A DNA stretch of 64,000 nucleotides from Albimonas sp963977235 (GCF_963977235.1 NZ_CAXBOD010000005.1:68649-132648); one strand, 5' to 3'. Counted from the first letter of the stretch, positions 9,882-18,622 are shown. A program made the numbers and translations. Notes: generated by a model from the letters alone, not told the origin.

Positions 9882-10655
9882 ATGAGCGACGCCGACCGCG
9901 TCCGGATCTCGCCTGTCGTGGTGCCCAAGGCCTCGGACGTGCTGGCCGACCGGCTGCGCGACCTGATCGTCTCCGGCCGCTTCTCCCCCGGCGAGGCGCT
10001 GCCGCCGGAGCGGGAGCTGGCCGCGGACTCCGGCCTGTCGCGCAGTTCCGTGCGCGAGGCGCTGCGCCTGCTGGAGACGGAGGGGCTGCTGACCACCCGG
10101 GCCGGGAGGGCGGGCGGCTCGGTGGTGACGCGGCCGGGGCGCGGGTCCATCGCCCGCTCGGTCGAGCTCTTCGTGCGCGCGCACGGCATGGGGCTGGGGG
10201 CGTTGCTCGACTGCCGTCTGGCGGTGGAGCCGATGCTGGCGCGGCTGGCCGCCCGCAACCGGACGGAGGCGCAGCTTGCGGAGATCAGCGCGATCCATGA
10301 GCGCTTCGTGGCCTCGGTCGACGAGGTCCCCGCCTACAAGCGCATCAACCTCGACTGGCACCTGGCGGTGGCGCGGGCCAGCGGAAACGAGCCGCTGATG
10401 GCGCTGATGGAGGCGGTGACCGCCCCGATCCGCGACGCCCAGGAATACCGGCACGTCACCACCCCGGACCTGCGCCGGGGCGCGGTGCGCGCCCATTCCG
10501 TGATCCTCGAGGCCATCGCCGCCCGCGACGGCGAGGCCGCCTTCAAGCGGATGGAGCGCCATGTCGGCGCCTACCGCGACATCGCCCTGCGACGGGAGGA
10601 GGTCGTCGCCGCCGGCGACGGCGACGCCTCCCCGACGACTGGAGAAGACGCATGA
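9882..10655 (+). CDS. GntR-family transcriptional regulator, FadR subfamily
   Basis: 257 aa. The N-terminal winged helix reads DVLADRLRDLIVSGRFSPGEALPPERELAADSGLSRSSVREALRLLETEGLL, the classical GntR pattern. The C-terminal FCD domain, predicted all-helical, has the LDWHLAVARASGN segment with the metal/ligand-binding Asp-His positions typical of the subfamily, and a later HSVILEAIAARD. These proteins usually repress catabolic operons and release DNA on binding an organic acid. AGGAGGGGGCC precedes the ATG. Its stop overlaps the start of the next oxidoreductase gene, so it sits inside the operon and probably controls the upstream hyu-liv genes, the downstream MDR gene, or both. Confidence 0.9.
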   Translation: MSDADRVRISPVVVPKASDVLADRLRDLIVSGRFSPGEALPPERELAADSGLSRSSVREALRLLETEGLLTTRAGRAGGSVVTRPGRGSIARSVELFVRAHGMGLGALLDCRLAVEPMLARLAARNRTEAQLAEISAIHERFVASVDEVPAYKRINLDWHLAVARASGNEPLMALMEAVTAPIRDAQEYRHVTTPDLRRGAVRAHSVILEAIAARDGEAAFKRMERHVGAYRDIALRREEVVAAGDGDASPTTGEDA

Positions 10656-11683
10656 CCAACCGCCAATGGGTGCTCGACGCCTATCCCGACGGCCCCGCCA
10701 CCGAGGAGACCTGGCGCCTGGAGGAGGCGCCGATGCCCGAACCGGGCCCCCGCCAGGTGCTGGTGCGCATACGATGGCTGTCGCTCGATCCCTACATGCG
10801 CGGGCGCATCAGCCCCGCCGCCAACTACACCGCCGGCGTGAAGCCCGGCGAGGCGATGCACGGCGGCGGCGTGGGCGAGGTGATCGAGAGCCGGCACCCC
10901 GACTGGAAGCCCGGCGACCTGATCGAGGCGATGACGCTGGGCTGGCGCGAGCATGCCGTTCTGACCCCGGACCTGCCGGGCGCCTCGCGTGCGAACCGGG
11001 TCGACCCCGGCCTCGCGCCGCCGCAGGCGATGCTGTCGTGGCTGGGCATGCCCGGCCTGACCGCCTGGATCGGCCTGACCGAGATGGGCCGGCCGCGGCC
11101 CGGCGACACGGTGCTGGTCTCCGCCGCCTCGGGCGCGGTCGGGCAGCTGGTCTGCCAGATCGCGGCCGCGATGGGCGCGCGGGTGGTGGCCATCGCCGGC
11201 TCTCCTGAGAAGCTCGCCCATTGCCGCGCGCTCGGCTGCGCGGCCGGCATCGACCACCGCGCCACGACCGACATGGCCGCCGCCATCGCCGAGGCCTGCC
11301 CGAACGGCGTCGACGTGTTCTTCGACAACACCGGCGGCCCGATCCACGACGCGGCGATCGCCAACCTGGCGACCCACGCCCGCGTGGTGATCTGCGGGCG
11401 CATCGCCGTGATCGACAAGGCGCCGGAGGCGGACATCGGCCTGCGCGCCTCGGCCCGCCTGATCGTCACCCGCGCCAGCATCCACGGCCTGGTGGTCTTC
11501 GACTGGTGGCACCGGCGCGAGGAGGCGATGGCAAAGCTCGCCGCCCTGCACCGCGAGGGCCGGCTGCAGTTCCGCGAGGACGTGCTCGAGGGCTTCGAGC
11601 GCGTGCCCGAGGCCTACGTTCGGATGATGGCGGGGCGGAACCTGGGCAAGCAGCTCGTGCGGCTGCGGGACGGGTCGCTTTAA
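10652..11683 (+). CDS. NADP-dependent MDR oxidoreductase (CurA/prostaglandin-reductase type)
   Basis: 343 aa zinc-independent medium-chain reductase. WLSLDPYMRGRISPAANY near residue 45-65 and MHGGGVGEVIES are hallmarks of the CurA / leukotriene B4 dehydrogenase group. The nucleotide-binding segment SAASGAVGQLVCQIAAAMGARVVAIAGS follows at about residue 155. Such enzymes reduce the C=C bond of enones and related activated alkenes using NADPH. ATG overlaps the stop of the FadR-type regulator. It is followed within 70 bp by another FadR-type gene. The substrate is unknown; possibly an unsaturated ketone, given the nearby Baeyer-Villiger monooxygenase. Confidence 0.88.
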   Translation: MTNRQWVLDAYPDGPATEETWRLEEAPMPEPGPRQVLVRIRWLSLDPYMRGRISPAANYTAGVKPGEAMHGGGVGEVIESRHPDWKPGDLIEAMTLGWREHAVLTPDLPGASRANRVDPGLAPPQAMLSWLGMPGLTAWIGLTEMGRPRPGDTVLVSAASGAVGQLVCQIAAAMGARVVAIAGSPEKLAHCRALGCAAGIDHRATTDMAAAIAEACPNGVDVFFDNTGGPIHDAAIANLATHARVVICGRIAVIDKAPEADIGLRASARLIVTRASIHGLVVFDWWHRREEAMAKLAALHREGRLQFREDVLEGFERVPEAYVRMMAGRNLGKQLVRLRDGSL

Positions 11684-11701
11684 ATGTTATACCATTGACA
11701 T
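11684..11701. promoter_or_regulatory. Candidate GntR/FadR operator upstream of the second regulator
   Basis: An AT-rich 18-mer with dyad symmetry, ATGT-N10-ACAT, lies 50 bp before the regulator start in otherwise very GC-rich DNA. Its core GTTATACCATTGA (11686-11698) recurs as GTAATACCATTGA at 22918-22930 upstream of another FadR-type gene (12 of 13 bases). FadR-type operators are short palindromes with GT...AC cores, so autoregulation is likely. Confidence 0.5.
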
Positions 11702-11750
11702 GCCGCTCGCGGGGCGGCAGTCTGGCGACCGTGAATGGAGGTCGCCGCCT

Positions 11751-12509
11751 GTGCAGGAAACCCAGAAGTCCCCGCCTTTGATCGAACGGATCGCGGTCCA
11801 GAAGTCCTACGATCTGCTGGCGGACCAGTTGCGCGACACGATCCTCGCCGGCGACATCGACGTCGGCGACCGCCTGCCCTCGGAGCGCGAGCTGGTCGAG
11901 CAGACCGGCCTGTCGCGCGGGTCGGTGCGCGAGGCGCTCAGGATCCTCGAGGTCGAGGGGCTGATCCGCTCCCGCCCCGGGCGCTACGGCGGGATCACGG
12001 TCACCCAGCCCGACAACAGCTCTATGGCGCGGATGGTGGGGCAGTTCGTGCGCTCTCACCGGATGCCGCTGCGCGTGATCCAGGAGGCGCGCGAGACGAT
12101 CGAGCCGGCGCTCGCCCGCTACGCCGCCATGCACCGAACCGACGAGGAGCTCGCCGCCATCATCGAGCTGAACGAGGCGCTGGCTCACCCCGCGCTCGAC
12201 CGCCGGGCCTTCGCCGAGATGAACATCCGCTGGCACAACGCCGTGGCCGAGGCCAGCCGCAACGACCTGCTGACCGCGCTGCTCTACGCCATGAACCATG
12301 GCGTCGTGGCCGCCACCAGCGAGGACGTCTACGACAACGCCGAGGTCCGGGCCGCGGTCCACGCCGCCCACGCGCGGGTGATCGAGGCCATCGCGGCGCG
12401 CGACGGCGACGCCGCGCGCCGGCGGATGGAACGGCATGTGCGCGCCACCCGCGCCTATGCCAGCGATCTCGAGGATTCCGAGCTGGAGATCGGCGCCCCC
12501 GAGGACTGA
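11751..12509 (+). CDS. GntR-family transcriptional regulator, FadR subfamily
   Basis: 252 aa from the GTG at 11751, chosen because GGAGG lies about 9 bp upstream and the peptide from there begins near the usual family start; an ATG at 11700 is in frame but overlaps the operator-like sequence. The winged helix is QKSYDLLADQLRDTILAGDIDVGDRLPSERELVEQTGLSRGSVREALRIL; the C-terminal FCD domain includes MNIRWHNAVAEASRND and an AHARVIEAIAARDGD helix. It lies 5' of the Baeyer-Villiger monooxygenase / MaoC / CitE genes on the same strand and is the likely local regulator of them. Confidence 0.88.
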   Translation: MQETQKSPPLIERIAVQKSYDLLADQLRDTILAGDIDVGDRLPSERELVEQTGLSRGSVREALRILEVEGLIRSRPGRYGGITVTQPDNSSMARMVGQFVRSHRMPLRVIQEARETIEPALARYAAMHRTDEELAAIIELNEALAHPALDRRAFAEMNIRWHNAVAEASRNDLLTALLYAMNHGVVAATSEDVYDNAEVRAAVHAAHARVIEAIAARDGDAARRRMERHVRATRAYASDLEDSELEIGAPED

Positions 12510-12577
12510 CCACCGACGTCAAGAACCGGTCCCGCGCCCGGCGCGGCAAGACCGGCGACCACAGGAGGAGAAGAACG

Positions 12578-14257
12578 ATGACAGCGACCGCTTCGGCGGC
12601 GCACGGAAGACGTGCGCCCGGTTCGTCCGGCTTCGACATGCTGATCGTCGGGGCTGGCTTCGCCGGCCTCTACATGCTCCACCGCGCCCGCGGCATGGGT
12701 CTGTCGGCGCGGGTGATCGAGGTCGCCTCCGACGTGGGCGGCACCTGGTGGTGGAACCGCTACCCCGGCGCGCGCTGCGACATCGAAAGCCTGCAGTATT
12801 CCTACTCCTGGGACGAGGATCTCCAGCAGGAGTGGACCTGGACCGAGCGGTTCGCCACCCAGCCCGAGATCCTCAGCTACATCCGCCATGTGGCCGAGCG
12901 CCACGACCTCAGGCGCGACATCACCTTCGAGACCCGCGTCGACGCGGCCGAGTGGGACGAGGACGCGGCCCGCTGGAGCGTGACTCTTTCGAGCGGCGAG
13001 CAGGTCGGCGCGCGCAACCTGGTGCTCGCCACCGGCTGCCTGTCGGCCGCGCGTGTGCCCGACCTGCCGGGGCGCGACTCCTTCCGGGGCGCGACCTACC
13101 ACACCGGCGACTGGCCGCATGAGGGCGTGGACTTCGCCGGCAAGACGGTGGCGGTGATCGGCGCCGGCTCCTCCGGCATCCAGGCGATCCCCGAGATCGC
13201 CCGGCAGGCCGCCCACCTGACCGTGTTCCAGCGCACACCCAACTTCTCGGTCCCCGCGCGCAACCAGCCGCTGGACGACAACTACGTGCACGGCTGGAAG
13301 TCGCGCTATCCCGAACTGCGCCGCCAGGCGCGGGAGGAGACGCGCTCGGGCACGATCTACGACTTCCCCGAGCGCGGCGCCCTCGAGGCGAGCGCGGAGG
13401 AACGCGAGCGCGAATATCGCTGGCGCTGGGAGAAGGGCGGCGCGAACTTCATGCACGCCTTCAACGACCTGGTGATCTCCGAGGAGGCCAACGCCACCGC
13501 CGCCGCCTTCGTGCGCGACCGCATCCGCGAGATCGTGAAGGACCCCGCGACGGCCGCGGCGCTGTGTCCGTCCTCCTACCCGATCTTCACCAAGCGGATC
13601 TGCGTCGACGACAACTACTACGCCACCTACAACCGCCCGAACGTCACGCTGGTGAACCTGCGGGAAACCCCGCTGGATGCGATCGAGCCGGGCGGCGTGC
13701 GCACCTCTGCCGGCCTGCACGAGGTCGACGCCATCGTCTACGCCACCGGTTTCGACGCGATGACCGGCGCGATCACCTCGATCGACATCCGCGGCAAGGG
13801 CGGGCGCACCATCCCCGAGAAGTGGAAGGACGGGCCGCGCGCCTATCTGGGCCTGATGCTGGAGGGGTTCCCGAACCTCTTCGCCGTCACCGGGCCCGGC
13901 AGCCCCTCGGTCCTGTCGAACATGGTCGTCTCGATCGAGCAGCACGTCGACCTGATCTCCCGCATCGTCGAAGAGGCGCGCGCCCGCGGCGCGGCGGCGG
14001 TCGAGGCGGACCGCGCGGCCGAGGACGCCTGGGTCGCCCACGTCAACGAGGTCGCCGCCGCCACGCTGCTGCCCAAGGCGGCGAGCTGGTACATGGGCGC
14101 CAACATCCCCGGCAAGCCGCGGGTGTTCATGCCCTATCTCGGCGTCTCGACCTACCGCGAAGCCTGCGAGGCGGCCGTCGCCGACGGCTGGCGCGGCTTC
14201 CGCTTCGCCGACCGCGCGGCGGCGTCCGCAGACGCTCGCGCGGCCGCGCGGGCCTGA
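12578..14257 (+). CDS. Flavin-containing monooxygenase, type I Baeyer-Villiger family
   Basis: 559 aa, the usual size for FAD/NADPH Baeyer-Villiger monooxygenases such as cyclohexanone monooxygenase. Two Rossmann motifs are visible, GAGFAGLYML near residue 27 and GAGSSGIQAI near residue 195. Between them lies FRGATYHTGDWP (about residues 168-180), which fits the family fingerprint FxGxxxHxxxW(P/D). The FAD-side segment GGTWWWNRYPGARCDIES is also diagnostic. The enzyme inserts oxygen next to a carbonyl, making esters or lactones from ketones. ATG at 12578 follows ACAGGAGGAGAAGAACG. The ketone substrate is unknown. The MaoC gene starts about 80 bp downstream. Confidence 0.92.
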   Translation: MTATASAAHGRRAPGSSGFDMLIVGAGFAGLYMLHRARGMGLSARVIEVASDVGGTWWWNRYPGARCDIESLQYSYSWDEDLQQEWTWTERFATQPEILSYIRHVAERHDLRRDITFETRVDAAEWDEDAARWSVTLSSGEQVGARNLVLATGCLSAARVPDLPGRDSFRGATYHTGDWPHEGVDFAGKTVAVIGAGSSGIQAIPEIARQAAHLTVFQRTPNFSVPARNQPLDDNYVHGWKSRYPELRRQAREETRSGTIYDFPERGALEASAEEREREYRWRWEKGGANFMHAFNDLVISEEANATAAAFVRDRIREIVKDPATAAALCPSSYPIFTKRICVDDNYYATYNRPNVTLVNLRETPLDAIEPGGVRTSAGLHEVDAIVYATGFDAMTGAITSIDIRGKGGRTIPEKWKDGPRAYLGLMLEGFPNLFAVTGPGSPSVLSNMVVSIEQHVDLISRIVEEARARGAAAVEADRAAEDAWVAHVNEVAAATLLPKAASWYMGANIPGKPRVFMPYLGVSTYREACEAAVADGWRGFRFADRAAASADARAAARA

Positions 14258-14263
14258 TCCCCC

Positions 14264-14280
14264 GGGGGCGCCTCGCCCCC
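14264..14280. terminator. Short GC hairpin after the monooxygenase gene
   Basis: A 7-bp perfect stem (14264-14270 with 14274-14280) with a 3-base loop is followed by GATTT. It starts 6 bp after the monooxygenase stop. It is a weak intrinsic-terminator candidate that may only attenuate transcription into the MaoC gene. Confidence 0.4.
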
Positions 14281-14339
14281 GATTTCCGCAAGCCAGAACG
14301 ACGCGGCGGCGACCGGCCGATCCGCGCGAGGGAGGGCGC

Positions 14340-14807
14340 ATGCCCGGAGTGTATTTCGACGAGCTGACGGTGGGCCAGGTGTTCGATCACGCCATCCGCC
14401 GCACGGTGACCGAGACGGACAACGTCCTGTTCACCACCATGACCCACAACCCGGCGCTGCTGCACCTCGACGAGGAGTATTGCCGGACCGAGACGGAGTT
14501 CGGACAGCGGCTGGTGAACTCCTGCTTCACGCTGGCGCTGATGGTGGGCATTTCGGTCAACGACACGACGCTGGGGACGGCCGTCGCCAACCTCGGCTGG
14601 GACGAGGTGCGGTTCCCGAAACCCCTGTTCCACGGCGACACGATCCGGGTGCAGACCGAGGTGCTGGAGCTGCGCGAGAGCAAGTCCCGCCCCACCCAGG
14701 GCATCGTCACCTTCGAACACCGCGCCTTCAACCAGAAGGGCGAGCTGGTGGCGGTCTGCAAGCGCTCCGGCCTGCAGCTGAAGCGCCCGGCGGGAGCGGC
14801 GGCATGA
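14340..14807 (+). CDS. MaoC-family dehydratase (single hot-dog acyl-CoA hydratase)
   Basis: 155 aa, one hot-dog fold domain. The start YFDELTVGQVFDHAIRRTVTETDNVLF and the helix region MTHNPALLHLDEEYC are typical of MaoC-like (R)-enoyl-CoA or mesaconyl/itaconyl-CoA hydratases; the Asp/Asn-His hydratase dyad region is in TTMTHNPALLHLD. It would add water to an unsaturated acyl-CoA. The stop overlaps the start of a CitE-type lyase (ATGA), suggesting that the hydrated product is cleaved directly by the next enzyme. This hydratase-lyase order resembles itaconate/mesaconate or citramalate CoA-ester degradation, but the substrate is not proven. Confidence 0.88.
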   Translation: MPGVYFDELTVGQVFDHAIRRTVTETDNVLFTTMTHNPALLHLDEEYCRTETEFGQRLVNSCFTLALMVGISVNDTTLGTAVANLGWDEVRFPKPLFHGDTIRVQTEVLELRESKSRPTQGIVTFEHRAFNQKGELVAVCKRSGLQLKRPAGAAA

Positions 14808-15733
14808 CCCCGCCGCTGACCCCGCGAAGCTGGCTGTTCATCCCCGGCGACAGCGAGAAGAAGCTGGGCAAGGCCGACGCCTCGGGCGCCGACGCGCTGA
14901 TCCTGGACCTCGAGGACTCGGTCGCGCCCGAACGCAAGGCGGAGGCGCGGCGGCTGGTGCGCGCGCATCTCGCAGCCCGGCCCGGCGCCCGCGACCCGCT
15001 GCTTTATGTCCGCGTCAACCCGCTCGACGTCTCCGCGCTGGAGGACCTGGCTGCGGTGATGCCGGGCGCGCCGGACGGGATCATGATCCCCAAGACCGAC
15101 GGAGCGGAGGACGTGGCGAGGCTGTCGAACTGGCTCGACGCCTTCGAGGCCGCGCATGGGATCGAGCCGGGCCGCACCCGGATCCTGCCGGTGGCGACCG
15201 AGACGGCGAAGGGCGCGTTGCGGCTGGCGACCTTCGCCGAGGTCCCGCTGCCTCGCCTCGTCGGCCTGACCTGGGGGGCGGAGGACCTGTCGGCCGCGCT
15301 GGGCGCCTCGACCAACCTCGGGCCGGACGGCGAATGGGCGCTGACCTACCGCATCGCGCGCTCGAACTGCCTGCTGGCGGCGAAGGCGGCGGGGGTGGCG
15401 GCGATCGACACGCTTTACGTCGACTTCCGCGACGACGCGGGCCTGCGCGCCGCCTCCTCCGCCGCGGCGGACGAGGGGTTCGAGGGGCGCATCGCGATTC
15501 ACCCCGCCCAGGTCGCCGGCATCAACGCCGCCTTCGCCCCGTCCGAGGCCGCGCTCGCCCACGCCCGCCGGGTGATCGAGGCGTTCGAGGCCAATCCCGG
15601 GGCAGGGACCGTGGGGCTCGACGGCAAGATGATCGACATCCCCCACCTGCGCCAGGCCCGCCATGTGCTGGGCCTGCACGACGCCCTCGCGGCCCGCGCC
15701 GCGGCCAAGACCCCCCACGCTCAGGGAGCCTGA
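14804..15733 (+). CDS. HpcH/HpaI aldolase, CitE-like CoA-ester lyase
   Basis: 309 aa TIM-barrel lyase. The N-terminus PRSWLFIPGDSEKKLGKADASGADALILDLEDSVAPERK is the CitE/Mcl/Ccl start; DLEDSV supplies metal-binding acidic residues, and the barrel continues with LLYVRVNPL, PKTDGAEDV, ATETAKGAL, LTWGAEDLSAALG and IHPAQV. The family cleaves or makes beta-hydroxyacyl-CoAs such as malyl-CoA, citramalyl-CoA or citryl thioesters into acetyl-CoA and a keto acid. ATGA overlap with the MaoC gene indicates coupling. BKACE follows 3 bp later, giving a compact acyl-CoA cleavage operon. Confidence 0.9.
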   Translation: MTPPLTPRSWLFIPGDSEKKLGKADASGADALILDLEDSVAPERKAEARRLVRAHLAARPGARDPLLYVRVNPLDVSALEDLAAVMPGAPDGIMIPKTDGAEDVARLSNWLDAFEAAHGIEPGRTRILPVATETAKGALRLATFAEVPLPRLVGLTWGAEDLSAALGASTNLGPDGEWALTYRIARSNCLLAAKAAGVAAIDTLYVDFRDDAGLRAASSAAADEGFEGRIAIHPAQVAGINAAFAPSEAALAHARRVIEAFEANPGAGTVGLDGKMIDIPHLRQARHVLGLHDALAARAAAKTPHAQGA

Positions 15734-15736
15734 ACC

Positions 15737-16669
15737 ATGAAACGCGCCGAAAAGGTGATCGTCAGCTGCGCCATCACCGGCTCGATCCACACGCCCTCGA
15801 TGTCGGAGGCCCTGCCGATCACCGCCGACCAGATCGCCGAGGCCGCCATCGGCGCGGCCGAGGCGGGGGCCGCCATCGTCCACCTGCACGCCCGCGAGCC
15901 CGAGACGGGCAGGCCCAGCCAGGACCCGGAGCTGTTCAAGAAGTTCCTGCCCCAGATCCGCGAGCGTTGCGACGCGATCATCAACATCACCACCGGCGGC
16001 GGCCTGGGCATGACCATGGACGAGCGGCTCGCCGCCGCGACCTGGGCCCAGCCCGAGATCGCCTCGATGAACATGGGCAGCCTGAACTTCAACATCTCCG
16101 GCGCCGCCGGCCGGATCGCCGAGTTCAAGCACGACTGGGAGCCCGAATATCTGGGGATGACCAAGGACTTCATCCTGTCCAACACCTTCACCCAGATGGA
16201 CGCCGCGATCCGGCGGCTGAAGGACTTCGGCACCCGCTTCGAATACGAGTGCTACGACGTCGGGCACCTCTACAACCTCGCCCATTTCGCCGACCGCGGC
16301 CTGGTCGAGCCGCCGTTCTTCGTGCAGTCGATCTTCGGCATCCTCGGCGGCATCGGGCCGGAGCCCGAGAACCTGATGCACATGAAGTCCACCGCCGACC
16401 GCCTGTTCGGCGAGGACTATTACCTCTCGATCCTCGCCGCCGGGCGCCACCAGATGCCGTTCGTCACGATGGGCGCGATCCTGGGCGGCAACTGCCGGGT
16501 GGGGCTCGAAGACAGCTTGTTCATCGGCAAGGGCCAGATGGCCGAGAGCAACGCCCAGCAGGTCGCCAAGATCCGCCGCATCCTCGAGGAGCTCAGCCTG
16601 CCGATCGCCACGCCGGACGAGGCGCGCGCGATGCTGCAGACCAAGGGGCCGAAGAACGTCGGCTTCTGA
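15737..16669 (+). CDS. Beta-keto acid cleavage enzyme (BKACE, formerly DUF849)
   Basis: 310 aa, normal for BKACE. The family condenses a beta-keto acid with acetyl-CoA to give acetoacetate and a new acyl-CoA; the founding member is the 3-keto-5-aminohexanoate cleavage enzyme Kce. The zinc ligands H49 and H51 are visible in VHLHAREPETGRPSQD; the start VIVSCAITGSIHTPSMS and TNITTGGG-like INITTGGGLGM segment are also typical, as is VGLEDSLFIGKGQMAESNAQQV near the end. It is placed 3 bp after the CitE-type lyase, so its keto acid probably comes from the same pathway. Confidence 0.93.
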   Translation: MKRAEKVIVSCAITGSIHTPSMSEALPITADQIAEAAIGAAEAGAAIVHLHAREPETGRPSQDPELFKKFLPQIRERCDAIINITTGGGLGMTMDERLAAATWAQPEIASMNMGSLNFNISGAAGRIAEFKHDWEPEYLGMTKDFILSNTFTQMDAAIRRLKDFGTRFEYECYDVGHLYNLAHFADRGLVEPPFFVQSIFGILGGIGPEPENLMHMKSTADRLFGEDYYLSILAAGRHQMPFVTMGAILGGNCRVGLEDSLFIGKGQMAESNAQQVAKIRRILEELSLPIATPDEARAMLQTKGPKNVGF

Positions 16670-16698
16670 GGCCCCGCCCCGGTTATTCCCCTCGCCGC

Positions 16699-16737
16699 TT
16701 GACTTGATTGAGATAATGATCCCAACTAACGTATCAA
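16699..16737. promoter_or_regulatory. AT-rich promoter/operator region before the HutC-type regulator
   Basis: This short stretch is sharply AT-richer than its surroundings. It holds a TTGACT hexamer at 16699-16704 and an inverted TTGAT (16704-16708) / ATCAA (16733-16737) pair. It ends about 20 bp before the regulator start, so it likely contains the promoter and an autoregulatory site. A convincing -10 at 17 bp spacing was not found. Confidence 0.35.
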
Positions 16738-16758
16738 TTGAGAGGGCGGAGCGACGGC

Positions 16759-17526
16759 GTGGTGCAGGACGGACTGACGGCCTACGGGCGGCTTGCGAAC
16801 GAGCTCTGGCGACGCATCGCCAGCGGCGAGTGGACGCCGGGCCAGAGGCTGCCGACGGTGGTGCAGATGGCCGAGAGCTTCGACGTCTCGCCCGCCACCG
16901 TGCGCTCCGCGCTGGGGGTGCTGTCGAAGCAGGGGCTGATCCACGCCCGCCAGGGGCGCGGCACCTTCGTCGCGGCCGAGGCGGGCGCGCCGGGGGAGCC
17001 GCCCGGGCTCGACCAGGGCTACTTCGACGCCTGGATCGTGGGGCCCTCGCAGGAGGTGCGGGTCCTGGAGAAGACCGAGGGCGCGGCCTTCCCCCCCGAC
17101 ATCGCCGAGGGGCGGCCCTGCTTTCCCGACTACGTGTTCCTGCGCCGCCTGCACCTCGGCGGGGGGCGGCCGGTCTGCCTGGTCGACTTCTATTTCGCGA
17201 CCGAAGCCTACCGGTCGCTGCCCGAGGGCATCGACGGGCAGTTCAAGGTCGGCCTGCTGCTGATGACCAAGGCCGAGCCGCGCTGCGCGCGCGGGCGGCA
17301 GATCGTCACCGTGGGCGCCGCGTCGCACGAGGACGCGGGCCTGCTCGAAACCCCGCCGGCCTCGCCGATCGTGTCGGTGGCGCGGCTGTTCACCGACGCC
17401 GAGGGGCGGGTCCTGGGGGGCGGGCGGCACCGCTATCCGGGCGGAGTGTTCCGGCAGGTCATCGACCAGCCGATCGACGAGATCCTGGACGGACTGGGAC
17501 TTTGGCTGCCGTCGGAGAACGGCTGA
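16759..17526 (+). CDS. GntR-family transcriptional regulator, HutC subfamily (UTRA domain)
   Basis: 255 aa. The winged helix is AYGRLANELWRRIASGEWTPGQRLPTVVQMAESFDVSPATVRSALGVLSKQGLIHARQGRGTFV; the last phrase is typical of HutC. The C-terminal part has UTRA character (LRRLHLGGGRPVCLVDFYFATEAYRSLP), a ligand-sensing fold. GTG at 16759 is chosen over an in-frame TTG at 16738 because the purine-rich GAGGGCGGAG sits just upstream. It stands 40 bp ahead of a TRAP transporter operon on the same strand and is the likely repressor of that operon. Confidence 0.85.
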   Translation: MVQDGLTAYGRLANELWRRIASGEWTPGQRLPTVVQMAESFDVSPATVRSALGVLSKQGLIHARQGRGTFVAAEAGAPGEPPGLDQGYFDAWIVGPSQEVRVLEKTEGAAFPPDIAEGRPCFPDYVFLRRLHLGGGRPVCLVDFYFATEAYRSLPEGIDGQFKVGLLLMTKAEPRCARGRQIVTVGAASHEDAGLLETPPASPIVSVARLFTDAEGRVLGGGRHRYPGGVFRQVIDQPIDEILDGLGLWLPSENG

Positions 17527-17566
17527 AGCGGCCCGCGCAAGGCGGGCGACAAAGGGAGGAGACACC

Positions 17567-18622
17567 ATGACCACCACCAAGACCATCGCGGCCGCCGCGG
17601 TCCTGATCGCCGGGGCCGGCGCCGCGCAGGCCACCGAGCTGAAGCTCTCGGACCAGTTTCCGGTGCAGCACACGATCACGACGCAGGGCACCCAGGCCTT
17701 CTTCGACACGATCGCCGCGAACCCGGACGCGGACCTGACCATCAGGCACTTTCCCGCCGGCCAGCTCGGCAAGCCGACCGCCCAGCTCGACGTGGTGAAG
17801 GACCGGATCGCCGAGATCGCGGTCGTGGGCATCTCCTACGTGCCCGAGCGTCTGCCGCTGTCCACGATGATGGAGCTGCCGCAGCTCTATGGCGACAGCT
17901 TCGACGGCTACGTGCCGATCCAGCACATGATGAAGACCGAGCTGAACGAGGCGGAGTTCAGGAAGGCCGGCATCCGGCCGCTGTGGGTCATCGTCACGCC
18001 GCAGTATCAGCTGCTGCTGACCCGCGACGAGCCGATCGCGGGGATCGAGGACCTTTCGGGCGTCAAGGCCCGGGTCGCCGGCGCGACGGCCGAGCTGGTC
18101 GCCTCGGCGCTGGGCATGACCCCGGTGCGGATGCCCGCCCCGGACCTCTACGTGGCGCTCGAGCGCGGGACGCTGGACGCGGCGATCTACTCGCTGTCGG
18201 TGCTCAAGTCCTACAAGCTGGAGGAGGTGACCAACTCCTACACCTCCAACGCCGCGCTGGGCGGCGTCGCCTTCATGGGCTTCATCAACGAGGACGTCTG
18301 GCAGAGCCTGACGCCCGAGCAGCAGGCCCTGCTCGAGGAAGCCGGGGACGCCGCGGGCTTCGCCACCGCCTGCGCGCTCGCGAAGAACGAGCAGGCCACG
18401 ATCGCGGAGCTCGAGGGCATGGGCAAGACCGTCTACGAGCTGGACGAGGCCACCCAGGCCCAGTTCGCCTCGGCGCTCGAGAGCGTGTCGGCCGACTGGC
18501 GCGCGACCATGGACGAGCGCGGCATCCCCGGCTCGCGGATGCTCGACGTGTTCCAGGCCACGCAGGAGAAGATGCGCGCGGACGGCTCCATCGAGGCCGC
18601 CGCGAAAGAGTGCGGCGCCTGA
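17567..18622 (+). CDS. dctP: TRAP transporter periplasmic solute-binding protein, DctP family
   Basis: 351 aa. A Sec signal peptide (TKTIAAAAVLIAGAGAAQA) precedes the mature start TELKLSDQFPVQHTI. The DctP fold is shown by PQYQLLLTRDEPIAGIEDLSGVKARVAGATAE, with the Arg of the VKAR segment at the usual carboxylate-binding position, and by ALERGTLDAAIYSL. It captures an organic acid in the periplasm. Unlike the other three DctP proteins in the window, it lacks the C-x2-C cysteine pattern. AGGGAGGAGACACC precedes the ATG. The stop overlaps the DctQ start (TGATG). Confidence 0.92.
   Translation: MTTTKTIAAAAVLIAGAGAAQATELKLSDQFPVQHTITTQGTQAFFDTIAANPDADLTIRHFPAGQLGKPTAQLDVVKDRIAEIAVVGISYVPERLPLSTMMELPQLYGDSFDGYVPIQHMMKTELNEAEFRKAGIRPLWVIVTPQYQLLLTRDEPIAGIEDLSGVKARVAGATAELVASALGMTPVRMPAPDLYVALERGTLDAAIYSLSVLKSYKLEEVTNSYTSNAALGGVAFMGFINEDVWQSLTPEQQALLEEAGDAAGFATACALAKNEQATIAELEGMGKTVYELDEATQAQFASALESVSADWRATMDERGIPGSRMLDVFQATQEKMRADGSIEAAAKECGA

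Noticed and set aside
9132..9885. C-terminal extension of livG continuing across livF
   Set aside because: Created by the frameshift; the extension is a shadow of livF and the true tail is in the other frame.
16738..16758. TTG at 16738 as start of the HutC-type regulator
   Set aside because: It overlaps the AT-rich promoter/operator stretch; the GTG at 16759 has a purine-rich site upstream.
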